From positions 620,001 to 684,000 of the forward strand of contig JALLLT010000016.1 in the NCBI GenBank assembly GCA_025266875.1: DNA of 64,000 nucleotides. The letters are read 5' to 3'. Below the pieces are notes generated by a model, which saw only the letters and a program-made list of their open reading frames with translations, searched no databases and was not told the origin of the DNA. This DNA is from Fennellomyces sp. T-0311 (lineage: Eukaryota; Mucoromycota; Mucoromycetes; Mucorales; Lichtheimiaceae). Below are positions 22,222-34,868 of the stretch, one piece after another. Within the stretch, counting starts at the first letter, position 1. Every line of letters starts with the position of its first letter. The position numbers and the translations under genes are program-made.

Positions 22222-25200
22222 ATGCCTCCAGGAGTGCACTACCAGGCCGGAGGGCCCGGAGGTGGAAACGACTACGCGTACGGCGCCTCGACCACGAATA
22301 ACTACAGCACCGGCGTGTCAGTAGGCCGTAAACAGACAACACTTGGTAGAGCACCGACTCGACGCATCGTCCCAGGTGCGAACAGCATCGCCAACGCAGG
22401 TCAGAATATCCAGCGCGGCCGCACTTTGATTCGCCCCGAACGTTACCAAGAACCCCCGCCTCTTCTTACTGGCAAGAGCGAGAAGACCCGCAGTGCGTTT
22501 GATCCATGGGTTCTATTCTCTCGGATCGTGACGTTCTGGGCCCTGCCTGGCATGCTGAAGGCCTTCAAAATGCCCGACAAGAGCATGCAGCAAGCGTGGC
22601 GCGAGAAGATCGCCTTGTGTTTTATTATCGCGTGCATGGGCGGCCTGGTCGCCTTCATTACCATTGGTCTTTCCACCGTGTTGTGTCCTCCTAGCGCATC
22701 CAACAACAGCCAGAACTTCCTTTCTTACAACGATACCCTCAACAGCGGTAAGAGAGTGCGATGAGAAGGATGCGAGAAGTGTGTGTATTAATGGGGAAGG
22801 TGCTAATTAGGTAGCATGCTGGGTGTGTCTGGATGGCAATTCAACGTGTCGACTGCCGAAGTAACTGGAAGCGTCAACTTTTACGAGATGACAAATGTCC
22901 CAGGCACTGATATCACCAACTACTTTACCCACGGATCAAGCATACCATCCTGTCTTGATACCGGCAACCCCTCTGCAAACGCCTTCACTGCTGTCACCTT
23001 TGACCCGTGCACTGCAGCTAACGGCAACGGCGGCTGTTCCCTCGGCCCTCTCAGCGATGAAACGTTCAGCCGCATGAGCATCTTCAACAGCAGTCGACGA
23101 GTTGGTTACGATTGGAACGCTTTGGCCAGCCCCGACCTGGTCAATTACTTTGTTTTGGACGGCAATGTGCTCAACATGGACCCCTACTTCAGAGCCAACC
23201 CTCAGCCAGTGACGGGCGATTCCTTGGATCAGCTCATCCGCGACATCCTTGCCCAACCTTTTGCAGAGGGTGGTCGCGATGGCACCAAGCTGTTCCATCA
23301 TCGCACGGAATACGAAGCCACCATCAACTGTCTCACGGATAAGTACCGTGCAGGATATATTGACAAGCAGACTGCGGGCTGTTTCGCCTCTCAACTAGTG
23401 CTGTTCTTTGCGTTGGGCTGTGTGCTTTCGATTGTCCTTGTTCGCTTTGCCATGGCGCTGATCTTTGCCTGGTTTATTTCCCGCCGTCTGTCGAAAACCC
23501 CGCCACCTGTTGCTAGTTCCGCTATGGTGCACCCCAACCAGCACATGGAAATGTCGAGCATCAAGTCTGCGCCCGGTGGGGCTGTGGGTGGACCGATTGG
23601 AGGCGCAGGCCGCAAAAACATCGAGGTCGGCAATGATTTGTTTTCGGTTATCCTGATCACCTGTTATTCCGAGAACACGGAAGGCATTCGCGCTACTGTT
23701 GAATCGCTGTCGATGACTGACTATCCCGACGATCGCAAGCTCTTGTTTTTGATTGCCGACGGTATCATCACTGGTCACGGTGAAACCATGACCACACCCG
23801 ACATGTGCCTGAGCTTGATGACCTTCGATAACCCGGCCATGGAGAACCCCGAGCCCATGTCGTACATCGCTGTGGCTAACGGTGCAAAGATGCACAACAT
23901 GGCGAAGGTGTACGCTGGCCATTATGGTAGGTGACACACGTGGCTTTTGTGTACGTGTAAATTAACCAATATTTTTAGTCTGCAAGGGCCACAAGGTCCC
24001 AATGATTCTCGTTGTAAAGTGCGGCAATCCCGGCGAACAGGGCAAGCCCAAGCCTGGCAACCGTGGCAAACGTGACTCCCAGCTTATCTTAATGAACTTC
24101 TTCAGCCGTGTCACTTACAATGACCGCATGACCCCGCTTGATTACGATCTCTTCCAGAAAATCACCTATTTAATGAACGCAACTCCCGATTATTTCGAGC
24201 TCTGCTTGATGGTAAGCATGAGGATGAAACAGTTTCAAGGAGCTGTCGTGCTGATTTGGGCGCACTGAATAGGTGGATGCGGATACCAAGGTGTATGAGA
24301 CTTCGCTGCGGTTGCTGGTCAACTGTATGGTTAATGACAACTTGATTATGGGTCTTTGCGGTGAAACCAAGATCGCCAATAAGCGTGACTCGTGGGTAAC
24401 GGCGATCCAGGTGTATGAATACTTTATTTCCCATCATCTGGCCAAAGGTTTCGAATCCGTCTTTGGTGGTGTCACCTGTCTGCCCGGCTGTTTCTGTATG
24501 TATCGTCTGAAGGCTCGCAAGGGTGATGGCGACTGGGTTCCCATCATCACCAAGCCTGAGATTGTCCAAGAATACTCGTCCAACACCATCGATACCCTGC
24601 ATCAAAAGAACTTGCTGCTTCTCGGTGAAGATCGTTTCCTCACCACGCTCATGCTTCGAAACTTCCCTTACCGTAAGATGGTCTTCACCCCTCAAGCTGT
24701 AAGTCGATGCCACTGTTTGACAATTTGCCACGTGTACTCATGTACTATTTACAGATCTGTAAGACCATTGTCCCTGACGAATTCAAGGTGTTGTTGTCCC
24801 AGCGTCGTCGTTGGATTAACTCGACCATCCATAACCTGTTTGAACTTGTTCTTGTCCGAAACCTTTGCGGTACCTTCTGCTTCTCCATGCAGTTTGTCGT
24901 CATGATGGATTTGGTCGGCACGCTGACTCTGCCCATCGCTATTTGTTTGACTGTCGTCTTGATTGTTTCGGTTGCCAGCACTCAGATCACGAGTTTCCAG
25001 ACTGCGATTCCGCTTGTCCTGCTTATCATTGTGTTGTTCTCGCCGGCCATTCTTATCTTGTTGACCACGCACAAATGGGTGTATCTCGGATGGATGTTGG
25101 TGTATCTTTGCGCTCTTCCCATTTGGAATTTTGTGCTGCCCGTGTACTCGTTCTGGCATTTCGACGATTTCTCTTGGGGTGAAACGCGTAAGGTCGAAGG

Positions 25201-25696
25201 TGAAGGCAAGGGCGACGATCACGCAAACAAGGATGGTGTGTTTGATCCATCATCTGTGCCTTTGAAGCGATGGGAGGATTACGAACGCAAGCGCGTACGC
25301 GCTCACAAGCGCCGCGAACGCAAGGAACGCCAGTTGCGCGAGATGGGCCCTGTCCACTTTATGCATTCTGTCGTGCCGCCTGATGAAGATGAAAGTCAGC
25401 GCGGATTGTTGGCCGATCCTCAGATCGATGATGATGCCTACAGCAGCCGATCGGATATTTCGGGCCAAGATCCCGTGCATTACTTTGATCCATCCAAGGA
25501 GGCACCTGCCAAGGCCGGTGCTGGCGGCTACTATCCATCCTTCCGTCCAGAGCAGCCTGGCACGCCCCCTACGGCGCCACAGCAATCTGCACATGGGCCT
25601 TGGGGCCAGTCGCCTCCCCCATCTCAAGCACCTGGGCAGTACGTGGGTGCTCGACCACCTCCACCTAGCAACCAAGGATCTTATCAAGGTTTCTAA
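22222..25696 (+). CDS. Chitin synthase, Chs3-like (class IV type)
   Basis: Plasma-membrane GT2 enzyme that polymerises UDP-GlcNAc into chitin. ATG 22222 ([13 protein letters not shown]). The N-terminal cytosolic tail is followed by helices ([21 protein letters not shown]), an extracellular region with cysteines, and a second helix ([22 protein letters not shown]). The catalytic domain opens at [13 protein letters not shown], with the acceptor DADT at 24276, [10 protein letters not shown] at about 24625 and the hallmark QRRRW at 24800-24814. C-terminal helices and a proline-rich tail end at TAA 25694-25696. Four introns, about 22745-22812, 23928-23978, 24212-24272 and 24700-24754. No myosin motor, so it is not class V/VII. 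Roughly 1,080 residues. Faces a chitin deacetylase tail to tail. Confidence 0.95.
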
Positions 25697-25959
25697 TCTT
25701 CTTTCACCACTTACATAATTTCCCTTTTCGCATCAAGTCATATAGTTTCCGTTTTTCCCTCCCAAAAAAGCCAGCCGTTTATCGGCTCGCACCATCACAT
25801 ACAGTATCTGTTGTATTTCTGCCTGCTTTGTATGCTACAGTGAAAGACGAGACCAAGACTCAACTGTAATATTGCTCATCATCATCTTCGTCTCTTCTTT
25901 TTCTCATGCAACATATCCAATAAAAAAAATATCAAAGCTACATTAAATACTTTTATTAA

Positions 25960-27400
25960 TTAAGTGAACATAGTAAGCGCAAGCGTGGAGACCAGCAAAG
26001 TCAAATTGATGCCAAGCCCAGATGTTGATGAAGTATGCTGATCTTTTGTGCCCATTGCGAACCTGTTGTCGGCTTGCTTGGGCACTGACGGATCCTCATG
26101 GTTAGAGTCTATAATGGGGTCCTCTCGGTTTGATTCCTCCTGGTATGATTCCTCTTGCTGCAGCTCTTCGTCGTGTTGTTCGACACGTTTGCTTTCCCAG
26201 GAAGCTTCCCAATATGGACTTGTGTCGTCGAGACACTGGTGGATGGACATTACATTGAAGGTTTTCCGTAATTCTGGTAGCCACTTTTCGGTAAGCTGAA
26301 TGGTTTGAGGGCTTGATTCGTGCTGAAGGGGGATATGGCCTTCGGTAACATCCGTATTGTTTGCACGCAATTCGATCCATTGCTTAAAGTAGTCATTCAC
26401 CGTAGCTGCGGTGACACTATGTGCCAGCTATACGTAGCGTAAGCGCATGATATATAATCTTGGTAAACATAGCTTACCAGGCCCCAGTCATTGGTATCTC
26501 GATCCCAAAGGATAGTGCGCATACCCATAAGCCAGGCAATAGCTCGTACACGGTCGTCGATATCTCCGAATGGTGGGCGCCAGCATTTGGGTGTAATTCC
26601 AATCACTTGTTTGATTGCTTTCTGCGTCCAGTAAAGCTCAGACACAATTTGCTCATTGGTAAGCGTTGTCATCAGTGGGTGTGACCAAGTATGCGAGCAG
26701 ATAGTATGGCCATCACTGAATGCCCGCTGGGCTGCTTCCGGAAATGTAACCACATTGGAGCCGATATCTAAGTAATAAGCGTTTAGCAAGTGCATCCATC
26801 AGTTAAACCAAACTTACAAAATAGGGTCGCCTTTTGCTTGTCTTGCTCGACAAGAAAATTATACAAACGTGGCTCTTCCCACTGCTTTTCTTTTTTATCC
26901 TCACTCCAGACTCGATATGGGCCATCGTCGTAGTTGAGACCCCAATCACCAGCCCTTGGGCAAGTGCTGATGTCTTGGGGCAGGTAATCGACTTTGGGCT
27001 TCGTGCACAGAGTACTTGACCACCAACAGTGCGGATCCTGTGCATCATCATAGGATGACATGTCAACTGCACCATTGACTGCTTTGCGCACGGGTGCATT
27101 TGGAACCTTGGACCAGTCGATTTGATCAATAACAGCTTTAATTTCTGGATCGTCGATTGGCGGTGCCTTCATAGGAGGCGGATAGTCGGTCAATTTCAAA
27201 TTGTGCACCTCATCGAGCGGTCGCACTTTGATGTCCTCTTCCCTGAGGACAAGTTTTTGGGCGTCATCGACGGGACCCTTGACATTGGCGAGCCACGCTG
27301 GTGATGAAACGGCGAGGAAAGGGGATGTTTGAGATTGAGCGTGTACAGAATGGCTGTACGTAGCTGCAAGCAGAGCGGCAATGGATATTGTAAAATGCAT
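25960..27400 (-). CDS. Chitin deacetylase (CE4/NodB), probably GPI-anchored
   Basis: Removes acetyl groups from nascent chitin to give chitosan at the wall. ATG 27398-27400; residues 1-21 form a signal peptide (MHFTISIAALLAATYSHSVHA). The NodB domain has motif 1 as NYDDGP (DDG at residues 158-160), motif 2 HTWSHP in the middle exon, and motif 3 RPPFGDIDDR, so the metal and catalytic residues are present. A Glu/Ser-rich linker follows. The C-terminus is a hydrophobic tail, LNLTLLVSTLALTMFT, as in GPI-anchor signals. TAA at 25960. Two short introns (near 26796-26770 and 26470-26405). The coding ends of this gene and the chitin synthase are 263 bp apart. The pairing fits known coupling of the two enzymes in chitosan-walled fungi. 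Confidence 0.93.
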
Positions 27401-27538
27401 CAGAACAATTAAAAGAAGAAAGACCCATGAGCTGTCAGTTTCTTTATATTTGATTTTGGCTCTAGTTGAATTCGCAAATCATTAATAGGAGAGTTTGCTT
27501 TCTGCTTGTCTAAAGATCGCCATTTGGGCCGGGATGTT

Positions 27539-29957
27539 TTAATCTTCGTCAGTTAGGACGATGTAAACATTCAGACTCATCAGCGCTCTTGAAAATTTTC
27601 CTTGGATCAACAAGTCAAGCAACGTTTGGATATCGTCAAAGTTCACATGAGGCGAGAAGCTTGCAATTAAAAGGTACCGGCCGTTTTCAAGCTTTGGCAA
27701 CATGGACATACTCGGCGCAACCAATAGCGTCCTGTTATTGAAATAAATATCTTAACGAAAAAGGAGTATATCGTACCGTTCAAATCCGCCATCCGTCTGC
27801 TTTGATGGTGCAAAATTCATATACGGGCTGTGAGTCGCAAAAGGCACTCCTGCTCGATTTTCCAGCGCCTTCTGGAGTTGCTCAAACTGTCCGCCGAAAT
27901 CTTGCACGTTGATGTTTGGTCTGTCAGAGTCATCTGCAGACATCAATGCGTCAATATTTGTTCGCTTTTCTTGGCGGTTCGCAGTACTCACTTTCCCAAG
28001 ATTTCGGGTAACCTAGTAAGTGTCGAGGAGGCATATACGTTTTGTAAAACAGCAAATGGGTTGTCACATTGTGCCCAGTCGTACGTGAGTTATCTATATA
28101 TCGAGCATCAATAGTTATACATGGCCATGCGCAAAAAAACGTACCGATTTCACCAAACTGGCAGCCTAATCCGCCATTTTCCAATACATGACAGCCTTCG
28201 ATACCCAGCGATTGTTGCTGCAAAAATATCATTGCAGGGACAAGTCCTCCCTTTAAAAAGAAATCAGTCAGAAAAGCCTCCTTTGGTCAGCTAACAAATA
28301 CTCACTTGATGAAGAACGCCAAAGATAAAGGTCATGATCGCATTGAAAACTAGCCATAGCAACTAACAAACAGGGTAACATGACTTTAGTTACCGTAGTA
28401 CTCGTCCTTAGCAACCCATACCCAGAATCCTCTAGTAAGTCGTGTTCGATTCCAAGTATACATTATAGCAAGCGGAATCAACATGGGTGTCAAGAAACGA
28501 GCTTCTTGATGCGGCATGACAGACAGACCGGCCATTGCCAGAGCAACAACACTTCCCAGCACTAGTGTTCATTGGTATACTAAGCTACAGAGAGATATAC
28601 CATGCTTACCGTAATAAAGTGGCGAGTTTATTCCCCGTTTGAAGAAAAATGCAACCAACGCACCAGCGCTCAAAGGCCCATACAACATTGGAAAGTTGAC
28701 AAGAAAATGCAGATACCGGGGATGAAGGCCATGCTCTTGAAGATTTTCGACTTTGGCATTGTACAGGATGTTGTTCAATGGCGTCAGAACTAGGTTACCC
28801 TGAGTGGATGTTAGCAGCCAGTAACTATGTTGTTAAATCACTAGCCCACCGAGATACGAATACGCGTCCATTTTGCAGGATCGCTTAGCACGCCTACTAC
28901 ATCCACAAAAGTCTCCAATGGTCTTCCGGTGAATGTAACCTCAAGCGTTTTGTAGAACACAGAATCAGCAAAGATACACACTATAGCCACAAATGTCCCT
29001 CCGAGCAAAAAGGGGATGGCAGCTGTTACGAAACGACATCCTCTACAGCAATCAAAGCGTAAGAATAAGATAACAGCTGTGTGCGCCTAGACATGTTTCA
29101 CCTTTTTTTGTATGTGTTCCAGAGATAGGCGACGCCGACGGGGAATCCGTACAAGATAAATGTGATGCGTGTAAAGACACCCAAGCTTAGTAGACATCCT
29201 AGTGCAAACGACAAGGTGGATGTGATCTATGCACATTGTCAGCAGTCGGAAATCACGCGTAGCGCAGTTCAACTTGCCTGTTTCAACGTAGCTGTGTACG
29301 CGAGCAAGGACAGGCAAAGCAAGATCGATTCGATGGTGTTGGAGAATGGGCGCATGTAGTAAACCATCATCACCTGGCTTGTTGAAACTAGAACAATCGG
29401 TAAACGCGGGTCCTGTCCTACTTGACGACACATCCGATAGACGGCATAGTCTACATGTTCATGCATGAATAAGTATTCCAAATGAGCGCGTTCGGTGGTA
29501 CAGACCAATGGCAAGCGAGTAAAGGAAGCTCGAGGCGCGTTCTGCAAAGTACATATTGATTGCTCGGGGCACTGGAAGCATGTTAGATTTGGCCAAGACG
29601 TATTCAAACCAGATGGGGCTTGCCTTGCAGCAGGGCTTCATCCGAAAACTCCGGCACGCGACCCACCAGCCATAAAGGCAAGCCGGTGGTGAGGAAACTG
29701 TCGCACGTTGTTAATTATCCAAAAGCAGAGAAAAATTCATTATATAAAAGAAGGGTAACGCACGGGACAAGTACGGATCTGGCCGCATGGGCAGGCTGGA
29801 ACTCCCAAGGCGTGAATGTGCTAATGTCGAGCACGGCGCCGGCGGTCACTTCGGGCGATTGGAAGTACTCATCGGGATGGATGTAGCCGGGCGAGCTGGA
29901 AATGGACCATCGCAGCCAGAGCAGCACGACGTAGAAAATGACGCGCCGGTTTATCAT
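27539..29957 (-). CDS. SMP3: GPI mannosyltransferase 4 (SMP3/PIG-Z, GT22)
   Basis: ER membrane enzyme that adds the fourth mannose to the GPI core, a step essential in fungi. The start is the ATG at 29957 ([17 protein letters not shown]), a signal-anchor helix followed by the family motif [13 protein letters not shown]. Next comes [18 protein letters not shown], equivalent to the TWEW/RS block of GT22. Hydrophobic exons continue through about 29600-28250; the last exon ends [18 protein letters not shown] with TAA at 27539. At least eight short introns are implied; not every join was resolved. It is head to head with the Rab7 gene (100 bp between starts), so they probably share a promoter. Confidence 0.88.
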
Positions 29958-30057
29958 TGCGCAAAAGGAATATTAGTGTGACACGATAAAAGGCGAACAA
30001 ATACACATAGATGCGGCTGGTCACACCAACTCCCGCTTGCTGGTTTATCCTAAACAG

Positions 30058-30940
30058 ATGCATAAGGACATATTGAAGGTTGTTCTTATCGGAAATGGCG
30101 GTGTTGGGAAGGTAAAGCGCCCATTGTGCCCGTGGTCTGATTGTGCCGTTCTAACTGTGATAAAGACTAGTTTGCGGAACCAGGTGAGGATCGACTCGGC
30201 ATCTTTCTGTTTGTCTGCACAAGTTTAATCAGCCCATTGAAGTTTATCCATAAGCGATTCACGAATGCCTACAAAGCAACGATCGGTATATACCCTACAT
30301 AAGCATAAAACATACTCCGTGACAGCAATAAAAGATCGCTTAACATGGCTGATGCTGGGCTTGCGCAGGGGCCGATTTCATCACCAAAGAGGTTCTGACG
30401 GACGATGGCAAAAAGATCATGCTGCAGATTTGGGACACAGCAGGGCAAGAGCGCTTTCAGTCCCTCGGTGTTGCGTACTATCGCGGCGCGGATGCCTGCG
30501 TGCTTGTGTACGATGTGAATAACTTTTTGTCGTTTCAGCATCTGGGTATAGATATTGCGCGCGCGTGCGGGAGGGAGCGATGGTATATTGATGCTGTGTC
30601 TATAGAGCGTTGGCGCGAGGATTTCCTAAAGCAGTCCTCACTACCGACCGAGGAGGCACAGCACTTCCCGATGCTGCTGATTGGCAACAAGATTGATATC
30701 GACGACCGTGTCGTGTCGCGCCGGCAGGCCCGGGCATGGGCAGAGCAGCACTCCAGCGAGCGGATGAAGATCCCCTGTTTTGAAGCAAGCGCCAAGGATG
30801 GAACCAATGTCGAGGAAGCCTTCACCCACATTGCCAAGATGGTCAAGGTGCCACAGCTCGAACTGGACCTGAACGGCGGCGACACTGTAACGCTATCCTC
30901 GGACACCAGATCGACAAAGCATACCCGCGCATGTTGCTAA
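30058..30940 (+). CDS. YPT7: Rab7-family small GTPase
   Basis: Late endosome/vacuole Rab GTPase for fusion and HOPS recruitment. A full model can be read: exons 30058-30111, 30166-30183, 30243-30285, 30369-30545 and 30606-30940, giving 208 residues, the normal Rab7 length. P-loop GNGGVGK then TS from an 18-nt micro-exon; switch I YKATIGADF; WDTAGQERFQSLGVAYYRGAD (G3/switch II); GNKIDI (G4); EASAKDG (G5). The C-terminus HTRACC carries a double cysteine for geranylgeranylation. Identity to Rab7 is strongest in the RabF blocks. Start chosen for length and the LKVVLIG beta strand; an ATG seven codons upstream is in frame but extends past normal N-termini. Symbol by family assignment. Confidence 0.93.
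30166..30183 (+). other. 18-nt micro-exon of the Rab7 gene
   Basis: Six codons (TSLRNQ) between introns 30112-30165 and 30184-30242. It carries the P-loop Thr/Ser that binds phosphate and magnesium. Skipping it keeps the frame but would remove these ligands. Confidence 0.85.
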
Positions 30941-33900
30941 AATAAACACCGCCCCGAATACCATGCCAACCGGTAACACCAACATTAAATATGCATTTGT
31001 AAACTTTGTTTTTAACTCGGCCATTGCTCAAGGACTGGGACGTTTCTGTACAGTACTTTCCAGGTTCGTTGGTGCAACCTCAGCCCCTTTTTGTAATCGC
31101 CTCTATACTAACTGTATTAATTTGCATACCAAAGCTCTACCCACGCTGATACACTCCTTCATTTCTTCAAGGATCACCGGGAATAGGCGCCCAATGCGCC
31201 GAGTATTATTTTATTCGTGTATCCCTCTCACTACTACATAATTATTAAACCAGAGTTTTACATATCCCACCAGACAGTCGGTCTTTTGACCGCCGTTTCT
31301 ATATTTGCGCGATGTCCGTATACAGTCAAGCACGACTGAACGGGATGGCTGCATATATAGCATCACTGCCCTAACCGGCTTGCTTCCATTTTCCAACTTT
31401 TCCCTCGGCTGAGTGCCGAGCTGTCTGGGCCAACTTTTTAACGGAGAAAGTCTGTTCTTCCTTTTCTACTCAGCTTGGAAAGTTCTATTATGTCGTCCTA
31501 CAATCCTCATACAGCGTAGAGAGTAAATCGTCCGAAACGGCTCCTCTCTGAATGATTTGGGCTTGTGATTAGCTGATGATCCCATGTGACGCCCTGTGTA
31601 TATGATACATACGTGTGGCCTCTTACCTCTCCAGAGACCTTACCACGATCATCATACTACAACAGACACCTTGGTAGAGGCCACTTTTGTAGCTGGCTGT
31701 GGTTCTTGGTACGTGGTTGACTACACACCCACGCTACTTCCGAACAAAACGTTATGCGTATACTTTGGACCGATACACACAGCTATGTCACTTTTCAGGA
31801 CTATTTTTCATTACGTAGCACTATTATTTATCCAAATTACATCATATACGTATCACCAGCTGTAAGCGTGTGTGAGCGGAAGCAACTATTGTATCGTAAG
31901 ACATATGTCACGTGTCTGTAGATGACATTTGTACAAGCAACTAACCGTAACAGCCATCTGAGGATAGAATGCGCTCTTTAGTTTCATCAATGTACATTAC
32001 AGATTCCAATATAGCTATCCGGTAAAAAATGTAACTCTTAAGGTATTTGAGAGCGGTATCTGACCACCACTTCTGCCGTTTGTTTGAAGATTCGTTGCGT
32101 ATTGTTTCCTTAGTGATTTCAGGTACGAGAAGCAATGTGGAGTACGTAAGCCTTCTTTTAAATAAGGTGCATCCATCGTATCTCGTGGGTTTTGACGGCA
32201 TGGTCATCTTGACAATGTGGGTTCGGTCGTGCCAACATAGCAGACACCAAGATTCTTGCAAACTTGTTTAATGATATCTTCGGGAATAACGAGTATAGTA
32301 GTTGTTGTTCCCAGACGAAAATCCACATAAACTCGCCGAGGTGGGCATTTTCCAGTTCCTTGGTAATCAATAATCTGATGCTTGCTATCATTAACTCGTC
32401 CGTATTCTTCGCCACCCCAGGACTCAATTCCCCAGATAATGCTCGCGTCTGCTGTCCTGAGTACAGCATGTATATCGGATACGTGAACAAGTCAAGTTAG
32501 TTCGAACTCGGACACTGCGATCCTGTTAGATACTTTTAATCTTTGTCCCAAATTTATCACGTACATTTGAGAGATGTTAAGTATCACTGAAAAGCACCAT
32601 ACTTTTTATAATATCTGTCCTATAGGAGCAGGTCTAAAATCTCCCTGAAATAAAATTATAACTTTTGAACTATAATATTCGTCCACTCCCGGCATCCCTA
32701 CTTGACCTCTATCACGTACAGTATACGTAAACTCTAATCACTTGAACTTATTAATTTAAAGTGTCTTTTAAATTTTCGTTGATTATAAGTTCGCCGAAAA
32801 TCTTACAGCTAGCTTCTCGTAGCAATTATTTTAGAATAATTTATTGTAGATTTGGGATGCGATAAGGTAAAGTAAAGAGTGCGTGAAATGTGAGTTGAGC
32901 AGTACACCACTTTAATCTCCTTTGCAAAAGTCGTGTTCACAAGACGTATTATCAAAAACTAGCCACTTAGACAAATGTCCCATCCAAACTTGGATCGAAG
33001 CTCTCATTACTTGGCATTGCGGTGGTTTGGTTGTGTTGTCTTCAGCTGTGACAAATCCTCAGCGTGAGCTACTTGATGAATCTGTTAAGGCCTTAATGAG
33101 CAAGATATATTCAGGAATCACGAATGTCGCATATAATGCCTTAGGGTTATGCACGTAGTTCTTTTTATGCCAGTCTCATAAAAGCGGTACAAAAAGCTAT
33201 ACAACGCGGAGACAGATTTAGGTTTAGCATTAACTGAATTGCTAAAACAATTGTTTACGTAATAATTACTTTTATTACTTGTGCGCAAGCAGTCGCTAAT
33301 TAAGAGCTGAATGGTGTACACAACACGTCATTAGCGGATCGATGCGTCGCAATTGATGTCATATTAATGAAGACACTGTACTCTTTCACTCAAAGCACTT
33401 ACAAAAAAAATTAAGAGCAAGTGAGACAAACGTTTAATTACGATTAAACACCTATTTAATGAAGAGTCGTGATCTCGATCGATCTTAATCGGATTATATA
33501 TACTTGGCTGCCAACTTGAAAGCTGTGGTCTTATAAATGCCCGATCGATGTATAACACTATTATTACTGAAATCAGAGCTGGAGCATCGTGCATGAGAAG
33601 TCAGTCAATATTAAGCTTTCTTGCAAAAAGGCATTATGCTTATACTGCCCATATCTAGGAGTTAAAAGCTTACAGAAAAGGTTATCTACGTCACTGTGAG
33701 CTTCAGGATGCATTATATTCTTCTGAATGTTTGCTGCCCACTTTGCAACAGCTATCGTGTTCCAACATTGGTACCCGAATATTTCGCGCTGCACACTCAA
33801 CTTGGGTGTCACATTTCTTGACACCCTTTGGCATCTTGATATTTTTGGCTTAGAAGAATTCGCCAAAAGCCACGATGCGTCATGCCTTGGTATCGAAATA

Positions 33901-34868
33901 CATTGTGACTATAGTCACAAACTCCTCGCATCTATCCTAGTATCCCTTCTCGATGAACAAATGACTGGTGCGCTGGTACCTGGATTATTGCTTCGTTTAC
34001 ACACTTCATTGGCGACTGGTTAGTCCATAGCGACGATCATTTGCTGGACCCTTTTAACAAGATTATTGTTGGTGAAACCGGATTATAGCAGACGTATCCG
34101 ACGGCGACTTTCTACCTTGAGGGGTTCTTATGTATTGCCTGTGGAGTTTACGGGTTAACCGGGTATTGGTCACGCATTGCCAAGGGCATTTATTGTATCC
34201 AACCACTTCCAATCCAAGTTTTTGGTTCTGTGCTTGAACACTATTCACCTGTAAAGACTTACCGGTATCTATCTCACTAACTCCTTTGTGATTCCAGATT
34301 TGGTGCTTGTATATCTACTCTCAAAGGGTAAGCGATAAAATAAGGAAGAGATTGATAAAGATGGTTAAAAGAAATGCTCCCTTCACTTTTTGTAACACCG
34401 GGATTTGTCGTAATGTAGATGTTAGATAGAAGATAGTCTAACTGGGCAGAACACCAGGAGATTAATCATTGACTTTTGCTCTTTTATATATTGTTGGACA
34501 TACAGTTGTAATATATACACGGTTTTTCCAATAAGCAGCTTAAATACGTATATATGTAAGTACAGAAGAGAGTTTACGATTGGGGTGACAACGTACCTAC
34601 TATTATTGTACACTTACTTGTCATGAAAATCCCTCTGTTAACCTTTCAGCTATCAGAAACACCAGTAGCTACCGTATGTAAAATCAGAGTGAAGCAATAT
34701 TCGATGGAGATAGAAGTGGCATATGCAAGTAATTGCATTAGCTCGAAAAGGCACAAGCACACCAAGGTCCGCGCTGCGATCACTTGGTGAATTCTAATTG
34801 GACAATTTAACGAAATTCACGCACCTTTCAGTCTGGACATTGTGCATTGAAGCGTTCTTTCCTACACT
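30941..34868. other. Gene-poor 3.9-kb region with open-frame relics
   Basis: No gene could be supported. Minus-strand frames at 31941-32490 contain protein-like stretches in two frames (RVYVDFRLGTTTTILVIPED near 32340-32270 and a downstream basic stretch), suggesting a decayed gene or element. Other frames at 33573-34023 lack recognisable motifs. A short hairpin (CTCGGC, 5-nt loop, GCCGAG) sits at 31404-31420. The final few hundred bases hold the OST1 promoter. Confidence 0.5.
31404..31420. repeat. Small perfect inverted repeat
   Basis: Six-base arms CTCGGC/GCCGAG with a TGAGT loop. Function unknown; may be chance. Confidence 0.4.

Noticed and set aside
24749..25222. Long minus-strand frame opposite the chitin synthase
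   Set aside because: Antisense of membrane helices and QRRRW region; codon shadow.
32500..32535. GTTCGAACTC resembling a tRNA B box
   Set aside because: No matching A box, acceptor stem or cloverleaf could be formed around it.
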